From Manihot esculenta (lineage: Eukaryota > Streptophyta > Magnoliopsida > Malpighiales > Euphorbiaceae): DNA of 64,000 bases. Positions 44,001 through 55,000 of this stretch are shown piece after piece (the stretch's first letter is position 1; each line of letters opens with the position of its first letter). The DNA is taken from the NCBI RefSeq assembly GCF_001659605.2, contig NC_035169.2, forward strand, positions 3,772,110 to 3,836,109. The letters are read 5' to 3'. The position numbers and the translations under genes were made by a program. Under the pieces are notes generated by a model, which worked only from the letters and a program-made list of their open reading frames with translations, searched no databases and had not been told where the DNA came from.

Positions 44001-47000
44001 CTGGACCTTAGTTCGAGCATTTTTTCTCTTGAACGTCTTCCAGGTTTTTTTCCCTTCAGCATCTTATGGGCCTTTAGCCTTGATTTTTCTTCCATGCCCT
44101 TACCCTTCTCTGAGGGTTATTTATGAGCCGTTGGAGAAGGAAATCCACTTCCAAGCGTTTTCGCTCTCCCGCGCTATTTTTGCCTTTACTTCCGGACATT
44201 TCGCTCTTGTGTTTCTTTTGAGCACCTAGCCTTGGATCCGCTGCGCACTTTTGCCCTTTGTCGTTTTTTGGACTCTTAATCCTGAGACTTAGTCCGAGCA
44301 TTTTGCTCTTTAAATCTCTTTTGGGCACTTACCCCTAATTCTTTATCCAAGCACTTTGGCTCTCTGCTATCTTTTTAACTTTTGCCCTGAACCTTTGTCC
44401 GATCTTGTTTCTTTCTGGTAAGCTTTAGGGCTCTTTAACTCTGACTCTACTTTTGAGCATTTTTGCTCTTTATACCTCTCAGGTTATCTGCCCTTAAATA
44501 CTTTCCGGGCTATCTGCCTTCAAACACTTTCCAGGCTATCTGCCCTTAAACACTTTCTGGGCTATCTGCCCTTAAGCCTTATTCTAGGTTCTGCCCTGGT
44601 TATTGTTCTGAGCAATTTTGCTCTTGGGCGCTTTCCAGGCTTTTTGCCCTTAAACGTTATTCGGGTTATTTGCCCTTATTCTGCTTTCGAGCATTTTTGC
44701 TCTTACTATCTTCTAGGCATTTTTTCCCTTAAGCGCTCTCTGAACTATTTGCTCTTAAGCATCTTCAGGGCATTTTTGCTCTTCCAAGTTGTTTTTCCCC
44801 TTATTCTACTTCCGAGCTCTATGGCTCTTTGTATCTTCCGAGCATTTTTACCCTCATGCATTTTGTGGGATATTTTCCCTTAAGCGTCTTCCTAACATTT
44901 TTGCTCTTCTGGGCTATTTTTGCCTTAAGCGCTTTCTGGGCTATTTACCCTTAAGTCTTATTCTATAATGGTCAGATTTTTCATTCATTTTGTACCTCAA
45001 CTTGGCTTACCTGGTACTAGGGGTCAATTTTCAAAGGTTGGGACCTGCCGTGGTTGGATCTTCTTTATTTGATTCCTTAACTTGGTTTTTTGGTATCGGG
45101 TCTATTTTCAAGGCCAGCACCTGCCTCATTAGACTTCTTTGTTTCCTCAAATCGGTTTTTTGGTACCGGAAGTCTATTTCTGAGGCCAATACATGTTTCA
45201 TTGGGCTTCTTTATTTTCTCAACTCGGCTTTTTGATGCCGGAAGTCTATTTTCGAGACTGACACCTGCCTCATTAGGCTTCGTTATTTCCTCAACTTGGT
45301 TTTTTGGTGCTAAAGGTTTATTTCCGAGGCCGACATGTGCCTCACTAGACTTTTTTATTTCCTCAGCTCAGCTTTTTGGTGCCAGAAGTCTATTTTCGAG
45401 GTCGACACCTGTCTCATTGGGCTTCTTCTTCATTTTGTGGCCATAGCTCCCAAGCTTATTAGCTTTGCTCTTACTTTTATAATTTGCCTACAAAATTAAA
45501 GATTGCATAGAGTACATGTAACAAGAATGCTTGTTGTTAATTTGAAATAGCAAGATATTTAACTTTATATTTCAACTGAATGAAAAATATTAATTTTGTC
45601 TAACTATATCATCTCATATAATTCTAAAAAATATAATAAATAATGTTTTTCGTGCATAAATCTCTTCACAGTTTTTAAATCATAAAGCAGTATGCTTTGA
45701 ACAGGTAATAATTTTTTCAATAGATTCATACTAATATTAATCACTGATGAGGGCTTTTTTTAAGCTATTTTAGTGTACTATCATATTTCAAGTTCATATA
45801 CACAAGGCCTTCGTCTTAGGCATTAAATTTTTTTACTAGTTCATAATAGCAAAAATACTTTGAGATAAAGAAAGTAACTATACAACTTGGGTAACTCGTG
45901 CACGTCATTTCTCTTCCATGGTTGATGGATCACCCGTGTGTTGTTTTTTCTTCATTTTTCACTGTCTAATTTTCATCGTGTGACTTTTAGATGCAGTTGG
46001 GGATTCTCGGATCTTTCACCATATCTCTTTATTTCGGTCTTTCATATTGTTTAGCTATTAGCTTTTCTTAATTTGCCATGTGGATCTCAATAGGTTTTAT
46101 TCAGAAACTTCGGCATATAGTCTTCTTGGTTCCCATAAGCAGTGCCACTTGATAAAGTGAGATCCAATGAGGTGTCTAGATGCGGACACCTAGCAGAGGC
46201 TTAATTCCATGGGTTGATCATCAATCTGTAATTGATTTCATAAGGTCTATCCATACTTATCTTGAAGAAGGGGACCTGCAGAGTATGAGAAGATGATCAG
46301 AGGTCCGCCGAGGGTGTTCGGTGAAGACCCTCCTACGGTCAAGTCATATTTAGGCTCTTTTAATGATGTTTGAGAGAAATAAAATAGAGAGGGAAAGAGG
46401 AGAAGATAAGAGAAAGCTCCCGAGAGAATAAGGATGGATTTTTGGGTTTCTCTTTATGTGTGAGAGAGAGAGAGAGGGTTTTCCCCTTCGAGAAGATGAT
46501 GTCCCCTTTTTAGGATTAGTTGAGTGGTATATATACCTCCAATCGCTTTGACGCTCCTGGTGCCATGTCCCCATTAGGTTGGGCAGGGATGCTTTTTGGC
46601 AGGTGTGTCAGGCGATACATTAATGATGGGCGACAGAATAATAAATGCAGAGTTAGCTAGTTCATACCTTTTGCACGTGTATTTATGATCCTGGTACCAT
46701 ATGTAGGAGACAATCAGCGCATAAGAAGTCTACATCCTTACCCTGATTTCATCGGGTCTGTCTGGTTCATCCGACCTATATAGAGGTGAATTCATTTTCG
46801 ATCACTGAGGTCGGCCATATCTACACTCAAAGCTTTGTTGTAATATGAGCTTTGAAGAGTTCTGCCCATCTTCTCCAGGCTTAAGAGGTCGATCTCTCCA
46901 TTCCGTAATTTGGTAAACTCAGGGGTGTTGGAGGTCTGATTCTTTACACTCAATAGATCAGGGCTTTCTATTATCCATTCGACCAAATGAAAAGGTTCAT

Positions 47001-48171
47001 GATGACTACTAGGCCTGGAATACCCAGGCTATGGTCGAGCCCATGTTGGAAAGGTTGACTTTATCAAGGTCCAATACGCACCCCCTCCCCAGTACGCAGC
47101 CCATAACTCACTTGAACGGGCCAAATAGGACAAAGCTCAGGTCCATGTAAAGGAGGTCTAGCCCAATCGACTTGATGGATCCACGGGGCAATAGACCCCT
47201 GCACATCCGAGATTGTGTCCATATAGAGTCGAAGGGAATTAAATGGTCGCGACACAATACATTCGTATGTACGACCCAGCGTGACAGTGACAGGACATAC
47301 AGATGCAGGTCGGCAATTACGCGTTACTAGAAGACAGGAAAAATATAAACCAATAAAACCAAACTTACCAAAACATACTTTAATTGCGTTACTAGAAGAC
47401 AGGAAAAATATAAACCAATAAAATCAAACTTACCAAAACATACCTTAAGTCTACTATTTACTGGATTTAACATCAATTCGCATACCTCTTCTAAATCACG
47501 TGTACATATGTTATTATCTTAATGAAATTTATTTTGTATATGTTATAATATCGATTTTTTTAAATTAAATTTTAAAAAAAATATGTTATTTTGTTAGATG
47601 ATATGTCATAAAATAATTTCTTTATATATAATATTGTTTATGATTAATTGTGTGGCAGCTGTTGCCCTCCATAAAGACAATTACAAAAGAAGGCAAGGAT
47701 TTGGGGACAATAAACCCCGGAGATAGTGGAATTGTGAGCAAGAGTAGCTATTTCAGATACACCGGCTCTCTCACCAATCCTCCATGCACTGAGGGAGTTG
47801 TTTGGACTGTTCTCGATGAGGTTTTTAACTTTAAAAATATAATTTATTTTCCCTATTTATATTATGCATGCCTTATTTTTCATTTTTATTATATACCCTT
47901 TTGCCCTTTCTTTTCTTTTTTTTTTTATTTATCTTTTTAATAAATTAAATAGCATTTAATTATCACAGGTGAAGATGGTTTCAGCTGAGCAGCTAGATGC
48001 CTTGAAGAAGGCAGTTGATGCTGTAAGTCTATAATTATTATTAATTAATTTTATTTATTTTCATATTAATTACTGAATTTTCTTTTTGAAATTCAGGAAT
48101 TTAAAATGAATTCAAGACCACTCCAAGCACTAAATGGAAGGCCAGTCAAATTTTACAAGGCTGCACAATGA
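41012..48171 (+). CDS. alpha-carbonic anhydrase, gene 2 (7 exons, 265 aa, giant fourth intron)
   Basis: Exons: 41012-41084, 41272-41495, 41587-41693, 41777-41879, 47659-47820, 47969-48022, 48097-48171; phases match gene 1 at every junction. A short signal peptide (MKNTKITFLFLASF) leads to a secreted zinc enzyme. Ligands: His122 and His124 in IHWH, His141 in ELHLVH. Thr208 lies in SLTNPPC; Cys54 and Cys212 should pair. The shuttle His is replaced by Asn96 (SGNFIE), and the Gln before the HWH block is replaced by Lys (KKIHWH). It is a tandem duplicate of gene 1. Intron 4 is 5,779 bp because a repeat-rich element (42109-47548) landed in it, yet both splice sites and all exons are intact, so the gene may still work if the intron is removed. 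The exon 1 donor is AAAGTACGT. Confidence 0.88.
42109..42993. repeat. left terminal direct repeat
   Basis: 885 bp aligning with 46150-47548. Landmarks: a GGTGTC...GACACC hairpin at 42129-42148, GAGAAAGCTCCCGAGAGA near 42337, and TATATGTTATCA at the end. Confidence 0.75.
43440..44965. repeat. array of short hairpin-forming units (GAGC...GCTC and GGGC...GCCC)
   Basis: About 1.5 kb of degenerate units, each a 4-6-bp stem with a T-rich loop: GGGCTCTTTTAGCCC, GAGCATTTTTGCTC, GGGCTATCTGCCC, GAGCACTTTTGCTC and variants. They alternate every 30-50 bp with linkers such as CTTCCGG and TTGTCTGA. Not coding on either strand. A block near 43016 (GGTTATTTATGACCGCTGGAG) recurs at 44117, showing internal duplication. 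Confidence 0.8.
44996..45440 (+). repeat. 72-bp tandem array (six copies)
   Basis: Copies start at CTCAACTTGG-like words at 44996, 45076, 45146, 45218, 45290 and 45362; the last four are exactly 72 bp apart. Each contains TTTTTTGGTGCCGGAAGTC and GAGGCCGACACCTGCCTC variants. Because 72 is a multiple of three, one plus-strand frame stays open (45090-45446) and gives a 24-residue repeat such as SLFSRPAPASLDFF. No start context or family support makes this a gene. Confidence 0.85.
45450..46149. other. interior of the LARD-like element, right part
   Basis: AT-richer, no open frame or recognisable domain. Leads directly into the right terminal repeat. Confidence 0.5.
46150..47548. repeat. right terminal direct repeat with about 480 bp of extra sequence
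   Basis: Same landmarks as the left repeat: hairpin at 46171-46190 and a TATATGTTATAA end. Alignment breaks after AAAAGGTT near 47008 and resumes at about 47480 (CGCATACCTCTTCTAAATCAC). The intervening segment is GC-richer (GGCCTGGAATACCCAGGC) and ends with two copies of a 65-bp repeat. Confidence 0.75.
47317..47447. repeat. 65-bp tandem duplication
   Basis: TTACGCGTTACTAGAAGACAG begins one copy at about 47318 and its near-identical partner starts 65 bp later (GCGTT at 47321 and 47386), running through AAACTTACCAAAACATAC. Only a few bases differ. Confidence 0.9.
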
Positions 48172-49003
48172 TTCATTGCTATGGATTTGTCAATCTTTCT
48201 TTGCAATTATAGCAGAGAACCATATCTTGTTGGCACTATCTCCGGGGTTATACTAGAAAGTTATTTGCGTGATGTGATGTGATCAAAACACATAAACAAA
48301 AAAATTTATTAAAATATAAATCCATACATATATCAGTTTGACATATTCTCGTTTTATCCTTTTTCAGAAAAATTAAAAATATATTTATTAATATATTACC
48401 ATAAAAAAATATTACATACCATGATATTAATTTTATACTTACCCTAATTATGCTGGATAGAATTATATCAATGAAATGTTATAAATTACAGAAAAAAAAA
48501 ATATTAAAACCAGGTTGACTTTTTAATTAAATATGTTTGATTAGTTTCATATGCGAAATAATATAAACTAGTAAATAAAATTTTATATATATATATTAAA
48601 AATTAATATTCTTTTTATTTCATAATTTTTATTTTTTTTATTATTTCAAAGGGTACAACAACTTGTTGAAAGCAAAGGGGGACGTATCAACATCAATTGC
48701 ATTGCAATTATAGTTGTAGGCTTCTCTTCCAACACATCAAACATTCAAGGTTTTTTATTAAACCACTTGAGAATCAAACAAGTGATTCTTTGATCCCAAA
48801 CAAAATCAAAAAAAGATTTGAGGAAAAGAAGAAATTATAACCCCCAGAGTTTGGCTAACTCAATAAGATAACCCAGTCCTGTCATTCTGATTTATAGTTC
48901 ATCCCATCAAGAGGTTAAAACTGAGTTCAAATTCTCAAAATTATGAGAAAAAAAGAGTATAAACCCTGCATAAACAACATTTTTAACGTTCAAAATTCAC
49001 TCG
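48172..49003. other. intergenic DNA between carbonic anhydrase gene 2 and the SET gene
   Basis: AT-rich; the genes converge here, so it holds both 3' ends. No further gene. Confidence 0.6.
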
Positions 49004-52000
49004 TTAGCTCCATTTGCTTCGGTCTTCCTCTTCATCCACCGGAGTATACCACTCTGGCTGTCGCTTTGAGTTGCTCAACCGGTAGTTCAACAGCACTTCT
49101 TCATCACAAAGTGCCCTAGTAGCTACCAATACGAGAGCCTTCAGAACCGGAACATCGGACCCACTCTTTTTTGCCTTAGATCTATACCAAAAGCTCCCAA
49201 ATCTTCTCATATTCATTTCTTCTTTTGAGTTGCCAAATAGTATATTTGGTATATAGGTTCTCATGTCCTTCTCAGTCAATGGGAAGTCATATGGGCAAAT
49301 CATGACATTTGGAGCCATACCCTTTGCTGGATGATTGGCAAAATGAGCCAAAGCTAAAGGGTTCCTCCGCTCCAGGACCTCACTGCTACAACTAACTTGC
49401 ATCCCTTCTACAGGCTTACTGAGCATTTTCCAGAACAGACCTGAACCTTTTTCGCTACTTTGCACATCAGGCCTGATCTCTGGCACAAGTGACCCATTCC
49501 ACAATTCACGCGCTTCACCCCCAGAACCCCAGGGCTGGGAATCGATTACAGTACCATCATACCTTGTGATCAAGTGTGTGTTATGGGCATCAACTCTTGG
49601 GTATCCAGGGATATGGCTATAATAAGCTGGGGAGTATATCACGCCAGGGTACAAAGCAATCACAGTGCCAACATCAGCTTCACCGTCTACAAATAGGCCT
49701 TGTCCAGCTTCTTTGTGGGGTATCTGAGATTCTTTTAGACCAAGTGTGTACCCACTTTGATCTTTCAACCTCCATGAAACTTCAGCACCGTTCAATGGCC
49801 TTGTTTCAGGTATAGCTGTTCTGAAAAGCATCAGTGATCAGAAGGGTAGAAGTTCAGTCAAAGGTTAAATAGCTTGTACTTCCATATCAATAGGAAATTT
49901 AGATGCAGACATCGCAGTCAAAATGACATTGCTCACAGCAGAAAAGATTAAGCAATATATAGTCATCAGTTATTTGGTGAATAATATACTATGGAATAGG
50001 GATTCTCTTTCTGAGATACTATGAATCCTCCGGTCTGACCATCTCAGAATCAGACACAAATACGGACCGGAAAGACATAAATCCAAAGAAAGAGGTTGTT
50101 TGGGATGCTGAAGCCAAATACAAAAGAACATAGGAAGCAAAAATAAGAGTAGGGTGATATGCAATCATCAGGATTATTTTATAAAAGTGATGCACATCTG
50201 CTCTGCCATATCTCATTTTTATTCTATTTTCACTGCTGACAACATCAGGGGAAAACTTTGTACAACTAGAATTAGGCTAGGTTTCATAGAATTAAAGAAA
50301 TTTGAGATAAAGGGAGATCTGATTTTAGAATATAAACATTATATATATGTATATAGGGATTGAAAAAGGCAAAAGAAAAATGTTAAATAAATCAAAGCCA
50401 CACATATAATAAATAGAGCAAAGTACTACCATGTCTCTGAAGTTTAATTTAATTAATTAATATATATCTTAACTTTTATAATTACATTAAAAAGTCCCTA
50501 CAATTTGCTTCCGTTAACGAGCAAGGACATCCATCCAATTAATAGCAATTCTCCCGTTAATTAGTGATGAAAATACCTTATTAGCCTCAATTAAAATAAA
50601 ATAGAACAAGGAAAAAGAATCCCTAACACACTCCTCTTCTCCTACTCTCTAAAAGAGTAAAGGAATGATCAGCCATGCAAGTCCTTAATAACAACTAGGT
50701 AATCATATTTGACCGCATTTCCATCAATGTTGGCCTCTATAATGTATTTCTCTCTCCAACGAAAAGTGTTCTAACAATCATGAGGACTACTGCACTGCAA
50801 ATATGATCTTATACATATCATGGTTTTTTTATCCAAAACTTCCAGTTCTACACTCTCATACAAACTCCTTCACAGTTGACAGTACTAGATGTCTGTTTAG
50901 GACATGCGAGTGCATTTCTCGCTCACAATAGTTCTACTTTGAAAGCTTCTGCTCATCATCCAATTTTATTTAATTTATTTGATATCATTTAGCTCTGGAC
51001 TTGGTGTGTTCGGTATGCAAATCTGATGAGAAAAAAAATTTTAATATTATCTTAAATAGTTAAATTTATTTATTAGATGTGATTTGTTTAATTATCCAAA
51101 CAACATATCCCGCATCATCAAGATGGCCCTATAAAATAATCATAGAAGAAAGCACGCCTAAGATGGACAGTAACAAACCTAAACTTTCTTTTCATGAATT
51201 AATGATTCCTTTTGTTTACTAGTATGCAGCCATGTAAACAGGCAATAGGCTCTTTTTGTAAAACTTCAGAAATGTTGCTCGATGAGCCTAGAATTGTTAT
51301 CAAGTTGATATTTCTTATGAGTAACTTCTTCACCTAGTCATTGCTCTTTCTATTTTTTTTTCTTTTTTTTTCCATTTTATATCTCCACCTCTAGTCTGTT
51401 AGGTTTACCAAACTTTGATTTTTGCCATCCTTTTTACAGGTAAAATAATTTACATGTTTTTCTTTCGATGGGCTTTGCCACTTTACATTTTCATGTTCCA
51501 AGTAACTTTATTAGATCCCTATTTAATGACCTGCTCATTTGAAATGTATCTGTTGAAATCTAAATAAAATAATATAGTTCATCCTCTTTGTTGATGTTAT
51601 GAACTAGAGAGCCCATTTACCTTTCAGTGTGATCAATTTGAAGTGCAAAAACAACAAAGTGGCATCTATAGAAAATGGGTGCATGGATCACCAAAATTCT
51701 GTAAGGAGCCATTTGAATTGGTGTGAATTTAACGCAATTGGTCACTAAAGGACAAAATCTCATACCATTTAATGCAATTGGTGTGAATTTAATGCAATTG
51801 AGGTGCCATTCATGGGGTCTTATATATGTGTTAAATTGTCTATAAGCAACAGTTGCTCCCTCCTAGTTGAAGTTGACATAGTTAACATGGAGAGAAAGTT
51901 TGCATGATATTTTGAGAGATAGAGCTACTGACTTGTGGAAGGACAATGGAGTTCTCTCCTCATTTACTTGTAATTTTGGAGGGTATTTTGCGTAATATAA

Positions 52001-55000
52001 ATGTTTGACCAAGTTATATTTAAGGGACTAAGGATGCAATTGCTATTAATTAGATTAATTAGATGGATGTCCTTGCTTATTAACTGAATCAAATTATAGG
52101 GACTTTTTAATGTAATTATAAAAGTCAAGGGATATTTTAATTAATTAAGTTAAACTTCAAGGATATGGTAGTAATTTGCTCTAAATAAACTAACCAATAT
52201 ATAAAAATAACAAAACCATATCTTGTTAGTATATTAATCAAATACAGAGTATAGACTATAGTACTCAATAATATATACTCGAAAAAAAAAAGCATTTTTT
52301 TCACCAGAATATTTTTCTAAGAATGCAACAAGATAAACAAAATAAAAATAAACGAAGAAGAAAGATGGGCAAGGCAGGGGAAAAAGTATTATTAGATATC
52401 AAAATGAAAACATACATGATCCATCAAAATGTCAATAATCATGCATGTCAAACACAATAGTAGGACAAGTAATATTGGTTATATATATTGAACATCCAAA
52501 AGTGTGCCAGATACAACTTTATTAATCAACAAACTTGGGAAGTCCTTTAAAATAATATTTTTGTTAAAATTTAAAAGCTTCCAGTAAACTAGAACTAACT
52601 AGTAAATAAGATCATGTATGCAAACTCACCTGGAGACACAGTACGACTACTCTTTCCAACAGCCAAACTGAGGCCACTTTGACACGGAGCTGTATCTGAC
52701 TGTCCCAACGGTTCACCTGGCTCATTTCTCTTATTTGTATCAGGATTAAGAATTTCATCCATAGCTGTGCAGAAATTTCCAATTTGATAGTGGATGTTTT
52801 CTTGGACTTGCTTCTGCTGATCAGCAACAGAAGCTTTACTAGCCATTTCAATGATCTCTTCTGCATCTGCCTCTTCAGCATTCCTCCCCAGACGATTGTA
52901 GCTAAAGAATTTACAATTTCAAAAAAACAAGTCAAGTTACTTTGAAACGTTCAAGTGACAAAGTTGGCATCCAGTTATCACCAAAAACACATGATATATG
53001 GAGGGAACTTACAAGACTATAAAGAAATAAATGTAGTACAATAATAAAATCTTTGATGTCATCTTGTTTCTAAAAAGAAATAAAATAGTAACATGAAATT
53101 TCAGTGCAACATCAGTATAAGATTAAGTAGCCTTTCCAATATTTTAAAACTGGTGCTAATATATGTTAGTATCATGTGATGTTACTCATAGTTATTTGGA
53201 AGACAGTACTCTATGTTGCAGTATGGGTATGTGATACACAGCATGCCCCGTAATGTGTATATACTATATGGTAAAAAGGAGTAGACTTGCTATGCAATTT
53301 GATTCAATATACTTGGTACACAAATATATTTATGGGGTATAATTAACTTTTGATTTAATTTGATTTAGCATAATAAGTTAAAGAACAATTAAACTTTATT
53401 TAATATGATAAGAATATTTGAATATTTGATATGGAATGGATTCAAATAAAATCAAATGGCAAAAAGGTAGCCATATAACTGAACCTAACTAATTTGGGAT
53501 TACAGCTTAGTTGTTATTAATAATTTATATTAAGAATTAAGATACACATTATTCAAAATTTGCGATATTATTATTATCATATTTTAAATAATTAAAAATA
53601 TAATTAATTATAATTTCTTAAAAACTCACTTATTCGGCAGTAAATAATCAAGAGGTTTTGTGTCCCATAACTTTTTGGGATGCAAACATCATGGTATCCA
53701 CAGGGTGAGTCAGTGAGAGAGTTGATAACCATGGTATTACAACTTGACTGAAAACTGGGGGAGAAAAAACAAGAGAATTTGAAGCAACAACATGTACATT
53801 TATTAGGGGTTTCCATAATCTTGAGACGACTATGACTTTTGACAATGCTCAAGTTTCTCACATCACTGACCATGGTCCTCCCTTTCTCAAAAATACCAAT
53901 ATGTCTGTAAATGTACATTTCAATGAGGTATACTTGTAGTTATTTTGCAGGAGGTTCAAATTCAGAAGAAGTTGACTGTTGTATGAAAGGATAAGCTCTA
54001 CAAAATTATACAAAAATTTACTATGAGGTAGAAAATATGTAGGTCTGATCAAGCTATCTGATTCATGGAACCGTTTTGGTATAATAACAGAAATTGCCAT
54101 ATGAATAATTGGACAATGACAAACCATATAAAGAAGTTATCCAGCATTGCACCATTTAGCATTAGAGAACCCATGAATACATACATCATAATGTAGCAGC
54201 TGAATAAAAAATAAATAATGAAGTATATTCCAAAAAATTGCACATCTGAGACATCAATATAGGTTTTTACTATTTAGAAAATTGATAAAATCATCAAAAT
54301 AATAAAAGCAAGAGAGAACTATAGGAGCTAGATGATCCAAAAAGAAAATATGCAAACCTTTAGCTGCATTTCCAATTTTACTGAAGCTTCTAATTTCCTT
54401 TTTTCTATTTGATCCTCAATCTTTGATATTAGTTTCATATTTAGCAATTGGATTATTTATGCAGAAAATTGCTCAAGTTAATCATGTGTTTGCATCTATC
54501 AAATAACTTGATCGCCAAAAATTGAAATGTTATATATAATACGATCTGGATAATGAGCCACTCATGACATACAAACAATAACATCTAGCAAATGCAAATG
54601 AAAGTGAATAAAAAGCAAGAGAAATTAGTATAGGAGCCAAATGACCAAAAAAGTCCAAATTTTTACCTGCATTTCCAATTTTAGCCAAAGCTTCTAGTTT
54701 CTTTTTTCAATTTGATCCTCAAACTTTGACACTAGTGTCGTTTTTAGCAACTGGTTTATTTATGCATAAAATTGCTTAAGTCATGTCTTGTCTATGCATA
54801 TAGTTTGGACGAGATTTTATGTCATGTCTTTACTAATTCCAGCAGATTTTACCAACTAAGCTAGCCAAAAATTCCAAAGCCCACAACCACATGTTTTTTT
54901 TACTATAAAACATGGTAGGTTATGATAAAAATGTGTTATATTTAACTTAGTTAGAAACTGCTAATATTCATTCTGTTCTGATAAAACTATAATCTACCAA

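Larger units (their letters stand above)
42109..47548. mobile_element. non-coding element with long direct terminal repeats (LARD-like), inside carbonic anhydrase intron 4
   Basis: About 5.4 kb bounded by homologous direct repeats (42109-42993 and 46150-47548). The interior has no gag or pol and is largely two tandem arrays. The repeat ends look like TGATGA/TGATAAAG on the left and TTATCA/TTATAA on the right, close to TG...CA LTRs. I could not identify a tRNA primer-binding site or a clear polypurine tract, and the site duplication is unclear (ATATT left, ATATC right). Large retrotransposon derivative is the best reading; a pair of independent insertions is the alternative. Confidence 0.55.

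Noticed and set aside
43440..45440. CRISPR-like array
   Set aside because: Spacing and units are degenerate, there are no unique spacers of constant length, and the context is a plant intron.
45841..46140. Polypurine tract and primer-binding site for the intron element
   Set aside because: No purine run precedes the right terminal repeat and no tRNA-complementary TGG word follows the left one, so I did not annotate them.
47064..47255. Minus-strand frame in the GC-richer insert of the right terminal repeat
   Set aside because: Short, no motif and present in only one of the two terminal repeats.
52612..52935. 107-codon minus-strand frame over SETD9-like exon 3
   Set aside because: Out of frame with the exon that joins to the SET domain; the neighbouring frame with [15 protein letters not shown] fits the splice phases.
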